A stretch of 64,000 nt of DNA from Elusimicrobiota bacterium (GTDB taxonomy: Bacteria > Elusimicrobiota > Elusimicrobia > UBA1565 > UBA9628). Of the stretch, positions 17,500 to 25,517 are shown in pieces (position 1 is the first letter of the stretch; each line of letters begins with the position of its first letter). The stretch is from assembly GCA_016182905.1 (NCBI GenBank), contig JACPFR010000016.1:1-64000 (forward strand), in the 5' to 3' direction. The notes under the pieces are model-generated. The model worked only from the letters and a program-made list of their open reading frames with translations, had not been told where the DNA came from and searched no databases. Position numbers and translations under genes: made by a program.

Positions 17500-18551
17500 G
17501 CGGCCGCCTTGTCGAAGTAGGATCGGATCAGGTTCTCGTAGAAAGCGACGCCGGCCTCGAGCTCGGAGACCTCGAGGTACTCGTCCGGGGTGTGCGACCG
17601 CTTCGAGTCGCCGGGGCCGGCCTTCACCGTGGGGATGCCCTTGAGGAACACCCAGTCGGACAAGGTCGGCGAGCCGTAGGCGCGGCCGGAGGGATTGGCG
17701 GCGAGCGCGGCCTGGACGACGGGATGGGCGGGGTCGGTCTCGACCGAGCCGAGGCGGTTGGAGCGGATCGTCACCTCGCCCTCGACGGTCTTCTTCACCA
17801 GCGCGATGATCTCGTCCGGGGAAACGGAGGGAGTGGTGCGGATATCGACGACCAATTTGCAGCGGTCGGGGATCACGTTGTGGCGCTCGCCGCCGGAGAT
17901 CTGGGTGACATGCAAAGTCGTGGCGCCCAAAGCAGGATGCTCTCGGTCGAATCCGATCTTCGACAGGGCCAGGACGTCTCTCGCCGCGGCCTCGACCGCG
18001 TTGACGCCGCCGCCGTGAGCGGCGTGCGCCGAGCGCCCTTTGGCGATGATCTCGAGAAGGAGCAGTCCCTTCTGAGCGACGGCGGCTTTCAGGCCGGTCG
18101 GTTCGCCCACGACGGCCGCGTCGGGACGGGGCAAGGTCGGGAGAAGGACTTCGAGGCCCTGGCCGAGGACCTCTTCCTCGCAGGTCGCCGCGATGAGCAC
18201 CTTGCCCTTGGGCGCGTTCGAGGCGAACGCCCGCTGAGTGCCGATCATCATGGCCACGAGGCAGCCCTTCGCGTCGTTGCTTCCCCGGCCGTAGATCTTG
18301 CCGTCCTCGATGTCCGCCTTGAGGGGGTCCCTCGTCCAGCCTTGGCCGACGGGAACGGTGTCGGTGTGGGAGTTCAGAAGCAGAAGGGGGCCGTCTCCTC
18401 CGTCCAGCATCGCGGTGAGATTGCGGCCGCTCGCTTTGGGAGAGAGGCCGAGCTCGAGCATGGCCGAATGCAGCCGCGCGACGACGGCGTCCTCCTGTCT
18501 CGACTCGGACGGGATGCGGACGACCTCGCGCAGGAGCTCGACGGCGTTCAT
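17496..18551 (-). CDS. M20 metallo-deacylase (ArgE/DapE type), probable N-acylcitrulline deacylase
   Basis: 351 residues of the M20 di-zinc amidohydrolase family. Metal and catalytic motifs are in place: NSHTDTVPVGQGW, GRGSNDAKG, the CEEEVLG acidic pair, VVGEPTG and a C-terminal His in KRSHTPDEY. Members include acetylornithine deacetylase, succinyl-DAP desuccinylase and LysK. Here the operon has an N-acylornithine carbamoyltransferase, so the likely substrate is N-acetyl- or N-succinyl-citrulline rather than acylornithine (inference from context). It is coupled by 4-bp overlaps to argB upstream and argH downstream. Confidence 0.85.
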   Translation of the reverse strand: MNAVELLREVVRIPSESRQEDAVVARLHSAMLELGLSPKASGRNLTAMLDGGDGPLLLLNSHTDTVPVGQGWTRDPLKADIEDGKIYGRGSNDAKGCLVAMMIGTQRAFASNAPKGKVLIAATCEEEVLGQGLEVLLPTLPRPDAAVVGEPTGLKAAVAQKGLLLLEIIAKGRSAHAAHGGGVNAVEAAARDVLALSKIGFDREHPALGATTLHVTQISGGERHNVIPDRCKLVVDIRTTPSVSPDEIIALVKKTVEGEVTIRSNRLGSVETDPAHPVVQAALAANPSGRAYGSPTLSDWVFLKGIPTVKAGPGDSKRSHTPDEYLEVSELEAGVAFYENLIRSYFDKAAA

Positions 18552-19489
18552 GCGATGAGCGGCTCGGGGGCGAGCTCGACGGCCTGGTATTCCTGGCGCT
18601 CGCGCTTCTCGACGATCATCGTGCCGCAGCCGGCGTTGGTGAAGGTCTCGCGCAGCAGGGCGCCGGGTTTGAGGCCGTTGATGATGTGGGTCCGGCGCAC
18701 GCCGCCCTTGAGCGCGCGCACGCAGGCCTCGATCTTGGGCAGCATGCCGCCCGTCAGGCGCCCGGCCTTCTTGAAGCTCTCGACCTCGTCGACGTCGGTA
18801 TATGAGACGAGGCTCGAGGGGTTGCCCACGTCCTTGAGCAGCCCCTCGGTGTCGGTCACGATGACGAGCTTCTCGGCCTTGAGCGAGCGGGCGATCGACT
18901 CGGCGATCGAGTCGGCGTTGATGTTGAAGATGTTTCCCATGGTGTCGGCGCCGAGGCAGGAGACGACGGGCGTCATGCCCGCGTCGAGCAAGGTCAGCAG
19001 GACCTTGGGGTCGACGCCGTCGATGTCGCCGACGAAGCCGAAGTCCACCTCGATCGGGGCCTGGCCCGGGGCGGGCTCGACCATGCGCTTGGGGCGCCGG
19101 TGCGCGGTGACGAGGCCGGCGTCCACGCCCGATACGCCGACGGCGGGCGTGTGGTGGGCGCGGAACGAGGAGAGGATGTCGATGTTGAGGGTGCCGCCGT
19201 AGACCATCTTGGCGACCTCGAGCGTCTCCGCATCGGTGACGCGGCGGCCGGCGATGATCTCGGGCTCGAGGCCGAGCTTCTTGGCGAGCTCGGTGGCCTG
19301 GTTGCCGCCGCCGTGCACGAGCACCACTCGGATGCCCACCTGCTGGAGCAGGCAGACGTCCTCGACGAGGGCGTCGAGCATCTCTTTGCGGCCGACCACG
19401 CGGCCCCCGACCTTCACGACGAAGATCTTGCCCTTGTACATGCGGATGTAGGGGATGGCCTGCTTGAGCATCAAAGGCGAGTCGGTCAT
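18548..19489 (-). CDS. argB: N-acylglutamate kinase
   Basis: 313 residues of the amino acid kinase family. Phosphorylates the gamma-carboxyl of N-acetyl- (or N-succinyl-) glutamate with ATP. Motifs: VVKVGGRVVGR near the N-terminus, VHGGGNQATELAKKLG (phosphate-binding Gly-rich turn), NINADSIAESIA and GGMLPKIEA. Slightly longer than E. coli ArgB and lacking the long N-terminal helix of arginine-sensitive kinases beyond a short extension. The ATG at 19489 overlaps the argF' stop by 4 bp. Acyl preference cannot be read from the sequence alone, but the neighbouring carbamoyltransferase resembles the succinyl-type enzyme. Confidence 0.93.
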   Translation of the reverse strand: MTDSPLMLKQAIPYIRMYKGKIFVVKVGGRVVGRKEMLDALVEDVCLLQQVGIRVVLVHGGGNQATELAKKLGLEPEIIAGRRVTDAETLEVAKMVYGGTLNIDILSSFRAHHTPAVGVSGVDAGLVTAHRRPKRMVEPAPGQAPIEVDFGFVGDIDGVDPKVLLTLLDAGMTPVVSCLGADTMGNIFNINADSIAESIARSLKAEKLVIVTDTEGLLKDVGNPSSLVSYTDVDEVESFKKAGRLTGGMLPKIEACVRALKGGVRRTHIINGLKPGALLRETFTNAGCGTMIVEKRERQEYQAVELAPEPLIA

Positions 19490-20517
19490 TTGCGGTGTCT
19501 CCTGGCGGCGGCGATGGGTTTGGGCGAGGCGAGTAAATGAAGAAGAACGGCTTTGGCGGTGTGGAGGCGGTTCTCGGCTTCGTCGATGTGCACCGCCCAC
19601 TTCCCGTCCAAAACGTCGTCGTTGACGACGAGGTTCCTGCGGACGGGCAGGCAGTGCATGAAGATCCCGTCATCGGTCTTCTTCATCTTCGCCGACGAGA
19701 TCGTCCACTTCTTGCGGAACGCGGGATCGGCGGACGGCGCCTGGCCGTAATTCGCCAGAGATCCCCACGATTTCCCGTACACGACGTGCTGGCCTTCGAA
19801 AGCCCCCGTCGCGTCGTCGGTGACCGTCAGCTTCGTCCCGTTGGCGGCGCAATTCTTCTTCACGCGCGCCATCACCTCGGCATCGAGGTCATATCCTTCC
19901 GGACGTGCGATCGTGACGTTCATGCCCGCCATGGAGGCCATCTCGACGGAAGAGTTGGGCACGGCCATGGGCAGAGGCTTCACGTGGGGCGCCCAGGACA
20001 GGAGGAAATTCTTCTTCACCGGGTCCATCCGCTCCCGGATCGTCATCAGGTCGGCCAGCGCTTGGCACGGGTGCCCCGACGCCGACTCCATGTTGATGAC
20101 CGGCACGGTCGAGTACTTGAGGAAGGCCGCGAGCGCGGGCTCGGCCTTGTCCTCGGCCCAGGACTTCCCGGCGGGGAAGGAGCGCAGGCCGAGCGCCTGG
20201 CACATGCGCCCCAGGACCGGCACGGCTTCTTTCAAATGCTCCGCGGCGGAGCCGTCCATGACGACGCCTTCGACGGACTCCATGCCCCAGGTGCCGCCCG
20301 AGCCGAGGCTCAAAGTCACGGGGTGGCCGCCCAAAGTGGCGGTCGCGACGGAGAACGAGACCTGCGTGCGCAGGGACGGGTTCATGAAACAGAACGCCAG
20401 GGACTTGCCCGCCAGCGGCATGCCCTCCGGCGCCGACTTCTTGAGCGCGAGCGCCGAGTCGACGATCGCGTTGAGCTCGTCGATGGTGAAGTCCTTCAGG
20501 TGGGTGAAATGCCTCAT
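19486..20517 (-). CDS. argF': N-acyl-L-ornithine carbamoyltransferase (ArgF' type)
   Basis: 343 residues. Transfers a carbamoyl group from carbamoyl phosphate to the delta-amino group of an N-acylated ornithine. It resembles the Xanthomonas acetyl- and Bacteroides succinyl-ornithine enzymes more than ordinary OTCase: VPVINMESASGHPCQALADL, SWAPHVKPLPMAVPNS, FMHCLPVRRN and IDEAENRLH. The acyl-specificity residue (Glu in acetyl-type, Pro in succinyl-type enzymes) aligns with Ala92 in MDGSAAEHLKEA. The carbamoyl-phosphate motif reads SLRTQVS, with Gln where Arg is usual. The context EHLKEAVPVLG and PLPMAVPNS looks closer to Bacteroides. Coupled to argD and argB by 4-bp overlaps. Confidence 0.9.
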   Translation of the reverse strand: MRHFTHLKDFTIDELNAIVDSALALKKSAPEGMPLAGKSLAFCFMNPSLRTQVSFSVATATLGGHPVTLSLGSGGTWGMESVEGVVMDGSAAEHLKEAVPVLGRMCQALGLRSFPAGKSWAEDKAEPALAAFLKYSTVPVINMESASGHPCQALADLMTIRERMDPVKKNFLLSWAPHVKPLPMAVPNSSVEMASMAGMNVTIARPEGYDLDAEVMARVKKNCAANGTKLTVTDDATGAFEGQHVVYGKSWGSLANYGQAPSADPAFRKKWTISSAKMKKTDDGIFMHCLPVRRNLVVNDDVLDGKWAVHIDEAENRLHTAKAVLLHLLASPKPIAAARRHRK

Positions 20518-21680
20518 GCCGCCACCGCCTCGGCCGCGAAGATCTCCTCCAACGCGGCCCGCAGCAGGCCGATCTCGGCCGGGCCGACGGTGAGCGGGGG
20601 GAGCAGGCGGATGACGTGAACATCGTCGGCCCCGCCGACGATGATCTTCTTCTTCAATAGAGCGTCGCGAACGGCCTTCGACGGCCGGTCGAGGACGAGC
20701 CCGAGTAGAAGTCCCTTCCCGCGGATCTCTTTGATCTGCGGGAAACGGAACGTGGCTCGGATGAGCTCCTCCATCTCCGCGGCATTCTCGACGAGATTCT
20801 TGTCGACGATCGCCTTGATCGTCGCGCTGATCGCCACGCTGGCGAGCGGCCCGCCGCCGAAGGTCGAGCCCAGCGCGCCGGGCTTCACCTTCGCGGAGAC
20901 CTCGGGCGTCGCGAGCACCGCGCCGGCCGGAACGCCGGAGGCGAGGGCCTTGGCGAAGGTCTGCAGATGCGGCCGGGCGTCGGAGGCGTGGCGCGCGGAC
21001 GGGGCGCCCACGCGGCCGAGGCCGGTCTGGACCTCGTCGAAGATCAGCAAGCTCCCGTTTTTCTCGCACAGAGCCTGCAGGCCGCGGAGATATTCTCCCG
21101 TCGCCGTGGTGCAGCCCTGGACGCTTTGAATGGGCTCCAGAAGAAACGCGGCCGCGTCCTTGAGGGCCGCCTCGGCCGCGGCGAGATCCCCGAAAGGCAC
21201 GTGCACGATGTCCCCGCCCAGGCCGGTCATGCCCTTCCGGTATTTATAACCCGTCGCGGCGATGGCCGCAGCCGTCCGGCCGTGGAACCCGCCCTCGGCC
21301 ACGACGATCTTGGCCTTGCCCGTCACGCAGCGCGCGATGCGCATCGCGTTCTCGTTGGCCTCCGCGCCCGAGTTGCAGAAGAACACCTGCGAGCCCTTCT
21401 CCCCGCAGAAATCCACGAGGGCCTTGGCGGCCTCGGCGCGGACCTTGAGGTAGACGAGGTTAGAGTAGAACAGCAGCTTGGCCGACTGCTTCGCGATGGC
21501 GGCCGTGACCTCGGCGGGGGAGTGCCCGATCGCCGCGACGGCGTGACCGCCGTACAGGTCGAGATACTTGTTTCCCGCCTCGTCCCAGACCCAGCAGCCT
21601 TCGCCGCGGTCGAGGACGAACGGGAACTTCTCGTACGTCGGGAGGACGCTGCCGTCTTCCAGGGCCATCGATTCGTTCAT
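20514..21680 (-). CDS. argD: N-acylornithine aminotransferase
   Basis: 388-residue class III PLP aminotransferase. Interconverts N-acylglutamate semialdehyde and N-acylornithine. Motifs: FCNSGAEANENAMRIAR (PLP phosphate), GGFHGRT, LLIFDEVQTGLGR (Asp to pyridine N) and TFAKALASGVPAGA with the Schiff-base Lys. The stretch between the Asp motif and the Lys (RVGAPSARHASDARPHLQ) diverges from the usual GKLFAYEHYGVTPD but has the same length, so it is not a frameshift. The ATG at 21680 starts 5 bp after the argC stop; it overlaps argF' by 4 bp at the end. Confidence 0.92.
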   Translation of the reverse strand: MNESMALEDGSVLPTYEKFPFVLDRGEGCWVWDEAGNKYLDLYGGHAVAAIGHSPAEVTAAIAKQSAKLLFYSNLVYLKVRAEAAKALVDFCGEKGSQVFFCNSGAEANENAMRIARCVTGKAKIVVAEGGFHGRTAAAIAATGYKYRKGMTGLGGDIVHVPFGDLAAAEAALKDAAAFLLEPIQSVQGCTTATGEYLRGLQALCEKNGSLLIFDEVQTGLGRVGAPSARHASDARPHLQTFAKALASGVPAGAVLATPEVSAKVKPGALGSTFGGGPLASVAISATIKAIVDKNLVENAAEMEELIRATFRFPQIKEIRGKGLLLGLVLDRPSKAVRDALLKKKIIVGGADDVHVIRLLPPLTVGPAEIGLLRAALEEIFAAEAVAA

Positions 21681-21685
21681 GCCGC

Positions 21686-22717
21686 TCACGGGTAGGTCCC
21701 CGCGAACTCGAGCCCCACGCTCTCGTCCCAGCCCATCATCACGTTGAGGTTCTGGATGGCCTGGCCCGACGCCCCCTTGACGAGGTTGTCGATGGCGGAG
21801 ATCACGCAGATGCGGCCCTCCTGGACGGTGACGAACACGTCGCAGTGGTTGGAGCCGTTGACGGCGTTGAGCGAGGGCGGCTCGGGCACGAGGCGCACGA
21901 AGGAGCTGCCCTTGTAGGCGGTCTGGTACAGCTCCTTGACGCGCTCGGAGGTCCAGCCCTTGGGCAGGTCCACCTGGCACACCGCGTAGATGCCGCGGGC
22001 GAACGGCCCCGAGATCGGCACGAGCGACAGCTTCAGGGCCTTCTTGCCCGCCAGGCGCTCGAGAATCTGCTCGACCTCGGGGATGTGCTGGTGGGTGAAG
22101 GGCTTGTAGGCCTTGAGGTTGCTGTGGCGCGTCGGGTGATGCGTGATCGGCGTCGGGTTGGCGCCGGAGCCGGAGGAGCCGGTGATCGCCGTGACGGACA
22201 CGACGCCGCCGACGCCGCCCTTGGCCAGCGGCCCGAGGGCCAGGGCCGTCGCGGTGGCGAAGCAGCCGGGGTTGGCCACCAGGCGGGTCTTCTCGATCTC
22301 CGCGCGGTTGAGCTCGACGAGGCCGTAGGCGAACTTCTTGAGGAGGTCGGGTGCCTTGTGCTTGCGCGTGTACCAGACGGGGTACAGGGCCTCGTCGCGC
22401 AGGCGGAAGTCGCCGGAGAGGTCGATGATGCGCAGGCGCGAGCCCGCGGCGGCGAGGATCGCCGGCACCTCGGCCATCGCGTCGCCGTGGCCGCCGGCGA
22501 GGAACAGGCAGTCGAGCTTCGCGTAGTCGAGCTTGCGGGTGAACGAGAGGCTCGTGCGGCCGCGCAGGTTCGGGTGCGCGAGGAACACGGGCTGCCCCGG
22601 GAAGGTGGAGGAGGTCGCCGCGGCGATCTCGACCTTCGGGTGCGAGAGCAGGAGGCGGATCAGCTCGCCGCCGGTGAAGCCCGCGCCGCCTTCGATGCCG
22701 ACCTTGATCTTCTTCAC
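21686..22717 (-). CDS. argC: N-acyl-gamma-glutamyl-phosphate reductase
   Basis: 343 residues. NADPH-dependent reduction of N-acylglutamyl phosphate to the semialdehyde. N-terminal nucleotide-binding motif GIEGGAGFTGGELIRLL; catalytic Cys in VANPGCFATAT; HQHIPEVEQIL and VTAITGSSGSGANP are typical of type 1 ArgC. Start is GTG at 22717, overlapping the stop of the P-loop gene by 4 bp (GTGA). Length is standard. Confidence 0.94.
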   Translation of the reverse strand: MKKIKVGIEGGAGFTGGELIRLLLSHPKVEIAAATSSTFPGQPVFLAHPNLRGRTSLSFTRKLDYAKLDCLFLAGGHGDAMAEVPAILAAAGSRLRIIDLSGDFRLRDEALYPVWYTRKHKAPDLLKKFAYGLVELNRAEIEKTRLVANPGCFATATALALGPLAKGGVGGVVSVTAITGSSGSGANPTPITHHPTRHSNLKAYKPFTHQHIPEVEQILERLAGKKALKLSLVPISGPFARGIYAVCQVDLPKGWTSERVKELYQTAYKGSSFVRLVPEPPSLNAVNGSNHCDVFVTVQEGRICVISAIDNLVKGASGQAIQNLNVMMGWDESVGLEFAGTYP

Positions 22718-23766
22718 GCGGGCACCCCCGCGAACACCGCGTTCTCGACGAACTGGCCGAGGGCCTCGTGCTCGATGCGGGCGTTGATCGCCTTGACGCC
22801 GACCTGGCCCTCGATGAACTCCTTGCCGACCGCGTTGTCCGTCGCGGGACCGGAGAGGACGTCCACCTTCAGCTTGAAGCGGTTCGTGAACAGCTCGGCG
22901 GCGCCCCACGCGGAGACGGGGTCGTTGGCGCACATGACGTGCGCCGCCGCGGCGCCCATCAGTTGCGTGTCATTAAGAATCTCCTGGACGCCGTACTCGC
23001 CCAATATCCCGTCCCCGAGCTCGATGACGAGGCAGTCCGGCTCCTCCTTGTTGAGGGCGTTGATCAGGCCCTTGGCGACGGGCACCGACACCGCGCCGGT
23101 CGTGGAGACCACGCCCGCGTCGGTGAAGGACAGGCCCTTGATCGCGCCGCGGTCGACCATGCTCATCGTGTCGCGCAGCAGCGAGACGCCGGTGAGCTTG
23201 GCCGCGCCGACGCGGCGGCCTTTGCGCGCCAGGTAGCGGATGATCTCGCCGCAGGCGAAGGTCTTTCCGGCGTTCATGCAGGTGCCGGCGACATAGATGA
23301 TCGGCGCCGATTTCTCGAGCTTATCCGACCAGGCCACGGCGCCGGTCCGGATGGACGCGGGGACTCCCAGCCGTTCGCCGAGATGGGGGAAGGAAAGGAT
23401 CTGCCCCAGCACCTCGGCCTGGAGGGGCTTTCCGATCTCGAGGTTCACCGACGTGCAGCGGCCGATGACTCCACCGAGGTTCAGGATGTCGAGCTTGTCG
23501 CCGACCTTGATGGACTCCGGGACGTGGCCCGCGTAGCCGCGCAGGGCGCGGCGCGTGCCCAGGACGCCGGCGATGATGTCGCCGTCGTTGAGGTCGATCA
23601 TGCGGCCGTAGACGTCCTCGAGGGTGTTGTACACCGTCTTCTTGCCGTGCACGCGGACGGCGAGGACCATCCCTTCCTTGGCCTGGATCTCGTCGGAGAG
23701 CAGGACCTCCCGGGGAATCCGGGCGTTGCGCGTCGTGGACGCGATCTTGTCGAGCGTTACCTTCAT
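22714..23766 (-). CDS. P-loop protein of the arginine operon (DUF1611-like), function unknown
   Basis: 350 residues in two parts. Residues 1 to about 150 form a beta-rich domain with repeated hydrophobic strands (MVLAVRVHGKK, GDIIAGVLGTRRALRG, GDKLDILNLGGVIGR). Residues 155-350 form a P-loop domain with Walker A GTCMNAGKT (161-169) and ELGDGILGEYG, resembling dethiobiotin synthetase, CobQ-type and DUF1611 proteins. It is locked between argG and argC by 4-bp overlaps, so it is almost certainly needed for arginine synthesis. One DUF1611 member (DgcN) is known to N-acetylate D-glutamate, making an N-acylglutamate synthase role a testable guess. A kinase or ligase role is an alternative. Confidence 0.75.
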   Translation of the reverse strand: MKVTLDKIASTTRNARIPREVLLSDEIQAKEGMVLAVRVHGKKTVYNTLEDVYGRMIDLNDGDIIAGVLGTRRALRGYAGHVPESIKVGDKLDILNLGGVIGRCTSVNLEIGKPLQAEVLGQILSFPHLGERLGVPASIRTGAVAWSDKLEKSAPIIYVAGTCMNAGKTFACGEIIRYLARKGRRVGAAKLTGVSLLRDTMSMVDRGAIKGLSFTDAGVVSTTGAVSVPVAKGLINALNKEEPDCLVIELGDGILGEYGVQEILNDTQLMGAAAAHVMCANDPVSAWGAAELFTNRFKLKVDVLSGPATDNAVGKEFIEGQVGVKAINARIEHEALGQFVENAVFAGVPA

Positions 23767-24968
23767 ATCGTCACCTTTTCCGCGCGCGCGCGGGCCGCCA
23801 AAGTCATGGGAAGCGCGTGGAGCTTCGAGAAGCCCGCGGCCTCGTCGCCGGTCCACAGCTTGGTCGTCTCGCCGTAAGTGGCGGCGCCGGCGATCATCGA
23901 GAAAGGAGATTTGACGCCGGTGACGTCGAAACGTCCCGCGCGCAGGCGCAGGCGCGCCTCGCCCGTGACCGTCTCCTGCGACGACTTGATCATGGCTTCG
24001 ATGTCACGCATGACGGGATCAAAATACAGGCCCTCATGAAGCATTTGGCCGTAGAATTCTCCGGCCTGATTCTTCCAGAAGCTCTGCCAGCGGGTCAGAA
24101 CGAGTTTTTCCAGCTCGTTGTGGGCCGCGATAAGCATTAATGGCGCAGGGGCTTCAAAGCCGATGCGTCCCTTAATACCGAGGATCGTGTCCCCCATATG
24201 CACTCCCCGCCCAACAGCGTACCTCCGGCCAAGGGCGTGTAAGGCCCCCACAAGGTCCACCCCTTCCGTTGCCTTTCCGTCCAAAGACGTCGGTATGCCC
24301 TTCGTGAAGCCGACGACGACATCCGTTTGTTCCGTCGGAGGCTCGGCCGACAGGGAGGGAAAGGCCGAGTCGGGAATCTCCGTCCACGGATCGTGAGTGG
24401 CGCCCCCGCCGACCGTCGTTCCCCACAATCCGGCGTTCACCGAGTACGCGGTCGTCTTGGCCGGCACCGCGACGCCTTCCTTGGCGAGATAGTCCGTCTC
24501 CTGCTGGCGGGAAAGGCCGAGGTCCCGGATCGGCGTGTGGACCTTCACATTAGGAAGCAAGACTTGAAAGACCGCGTCGAACCTCACCTGGTCGTTGCCC
24601 GCCCCGGTCGACCCGTGGCACACGCCGTCGGCCTTCACTTCCTTGGCCACGCGGGCGATCATCTCGGCCTGCAGCACCCGCTCGGCCGCCACGGAGAGCG
24701 GATACACCCGGCCGCGCAGGATGTTGCCCTGGATCAGCGGCGCCGCGAAGCGGGAGAACACCTCCGCGCGCCCGTCGAGCGCGTAATGCTTCAGCGCGCC
24801 GAGAGCCTTCGAGCGCGCCTTGATGGCCGCCAGCTCCTCGGCGGAGAACCCGCCGGTGTCGACGGTGGCGGTGATCACGTCCGCGCCGAGCTCCTTCTTG
24901 AGCCACAGCACGCAGAACGTGGTGTCGAGGCCGCCGCTGAACGCGAGTACGACGAGGGGTTTCTTCAT
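23763..24968 (-). CDS. argG: Argininosuccinate synthase
   Basis: 401 residues. Joins citrulline and aspartate using ATP. The PP-loop reads AFSGGLDTTFC (usual SGGLDTS, here Thr at the last position); STGAGNDQVRFD, the citrulline/aspartate-binding segment, and the C-terminal SPFSMI are present. The sequence is of the type with VDTGGF after the first strands. It starts 1 bp after argR and overlaps the P-loop gene by 4 bp. A patch near 24050-24340 is slightly less G+C-rich than the surroundings but the frame is intact. Confidence 0.94.
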   Translation of the reverse strand: MKKPLVVLAFSGGLDTTFCVLWLKKELGADVITATVDTGGFSAEELAAIKARSKALGALKHYALDGRAEVFSRFAAPLIQGNILRGRVYPLSVAAERVLQAEMIARVAKEVKADGVCHGSTGAGNDQVRFDAVFQVLLPNVKVHTPIRDLGLSRQQETDYLAKEGVAVPAKTTAYSVNAGLWGTTVGGGATHDPWTEIPDSAFPSLSAEPPTEQTDVVVGFTKGIPTSLDGKATEGVDLVGALHALGRRYAVGRGVHMGDTILGIKGRIGFEAPAPLMLIAAHNELEKLVLTRWQSFWKNQAGEFYGQMLHEGLYFDPVMRDIEAMIKSSQETVTGEARLRLRAGRFDVTGVKSPFSMIAGAATYGETTKLWTGDEAAGFSKLHALPMTLAARARAEKVTI

Positions 24969-24969
24969 G

Positions 24970-25428
24970 TCAGTTGGTCATCCTTGATTGCAGAAAGTCG
25001 ATGAGGCGCTTTTGCGCTGCCGCGGAGTCTCCGGCCACGAAAACGGTGTCGTCGCCCGCGAGCGTGCCGACGAGGCCGGGCTGGGCCAAGCCGTCGAGCA
25101 CGAGGCCGACGCGCGGGGCGGTGCCCGTGTCGCAGCGGATCACGGTCAGGTTCGGGCCGGCCGCGACGACGCTCCGCACGAAGGTGCGCAGCGGCATCTC
25201 GGCGTCGTGGGCGGCCTCGCCGGTCGCGGGGCGATAGACGCCGCCCGCCTTCACCAGGCCGAGCTCGGCGATGTCGCGGGAGATGGAGACCTGGGTCGCG
25301 GCGATGCCGCGCTTCTTGAGGCACCGCACGAGGTCGTTCTGCGTGGCGACCGGCTCCTGCGTGATCGCCTCGAGGATCGCGGTCTGGCGGGCGGCCTTGC
25401 CTTCGGCGCGGTCTGTATATTTATTCAT
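24970..25428 (-). CDS. argR: Arginine repressor
   Basis: 152 residues, the standard ArgR length. N-terminal winged helix with ATQVSISRDIAELG (recognition helix) and C-terminal oligomerisation/arginine-binding domain with GTLAGDDTVFV (Asp pair that binds arginine). In the presence of arginine it should bind the two ARG boxes that overlap its own promoter, shutting the whole argR-G-X-C-D-F'-B-E-H operon. It is first in the operon and ends 1 bp before argG. The start has no Shine-Dalgarno; the -10 lies 11 nt upstream, so the transcript has almost no leader. Confidence 0.95.
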   Translation of the reverse strand: MNKYTDRAEGKAARQTAILEAITQEPVATQNDLVRCLKKRGIAATQVSISRDIAELGLVKAGGVYRPATGEAAHDAEMPLRTFVRSVVAAGPNLTVIRCDTGTAPRVGLVLDGLAQPGLVGTLAGDDTVFVAGDSAAAQKRLIDFLQSRMTN

Positions 25429-25449
25429 AGCGATGAATAATTATACATA
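25412..25449 (-). promoter_or_regulatory. Tandem ARG boxes (ArgR operator)
   Basis: Two palindromes fit the ARG-box core TGAATWWWWATTCA with one mismatch each: TGTATATTTATTCA (25414-25427) and TGAATAATTATACA (25434-25447). Their centres are 20 bp apart, two helical turns, as in autoregulated E. coli argR. The upstream box covers the -10 hexamer of argR, and the other covers the transcription start and first codons. They are an AT-rich island in a G+C-rich region. Confidence 0.85.
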
Positions 25450-25467
25450 TGGCGCGGCGGGCGTCAA
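25440..25467 (-). promoter_or_regulatory. Sigma70-type promoter of the arginine operon
   Basis: On the minus strand TTGACG (25467-25462) and a perfect TATAAT (25445-25440) are separated by 16 bp. Start of transcription is expected near 25433, only a few nucleotides before the argR ATG at 25428. The -10 lies inside an ARG box. Confidence 0.8.
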
Positions 25468-25482
25468 GGGCTTTGTTGTCCC

Positions 25483-25511
25483 TTGCGCCGAAAATGGACC
25501 TGGGATATACT
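25483..25511 (+). promoter_or_regulatory. Promoter of the exported protein at 25518
   Basis: TTGCGC (25483-25488) and TATACT (25506-25511) with a 17-bp spacer. The ATG at 25518 is 6 nt after the -10, so transcription should start at or next to the start codon (leaderless). Divergent from the arginine operon promoter. Confidence 0.6.
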
Positions 25512-25517
25512 CGGACG

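Noticed and set aside
20950-21020. Possible frameshift in argD around RVGAPSARHASDARPHLQ
   Set aside because: The divergent stretch has exactly the same length as in typical ArgD proteins and both flanking motifs are in the same frame.
23987-24400. Slight drop in G+C within argG as a sign of recombination
   Set aside because: The frame and family motifs are continuous and the drop is modest; no boundary or repeat was visible.
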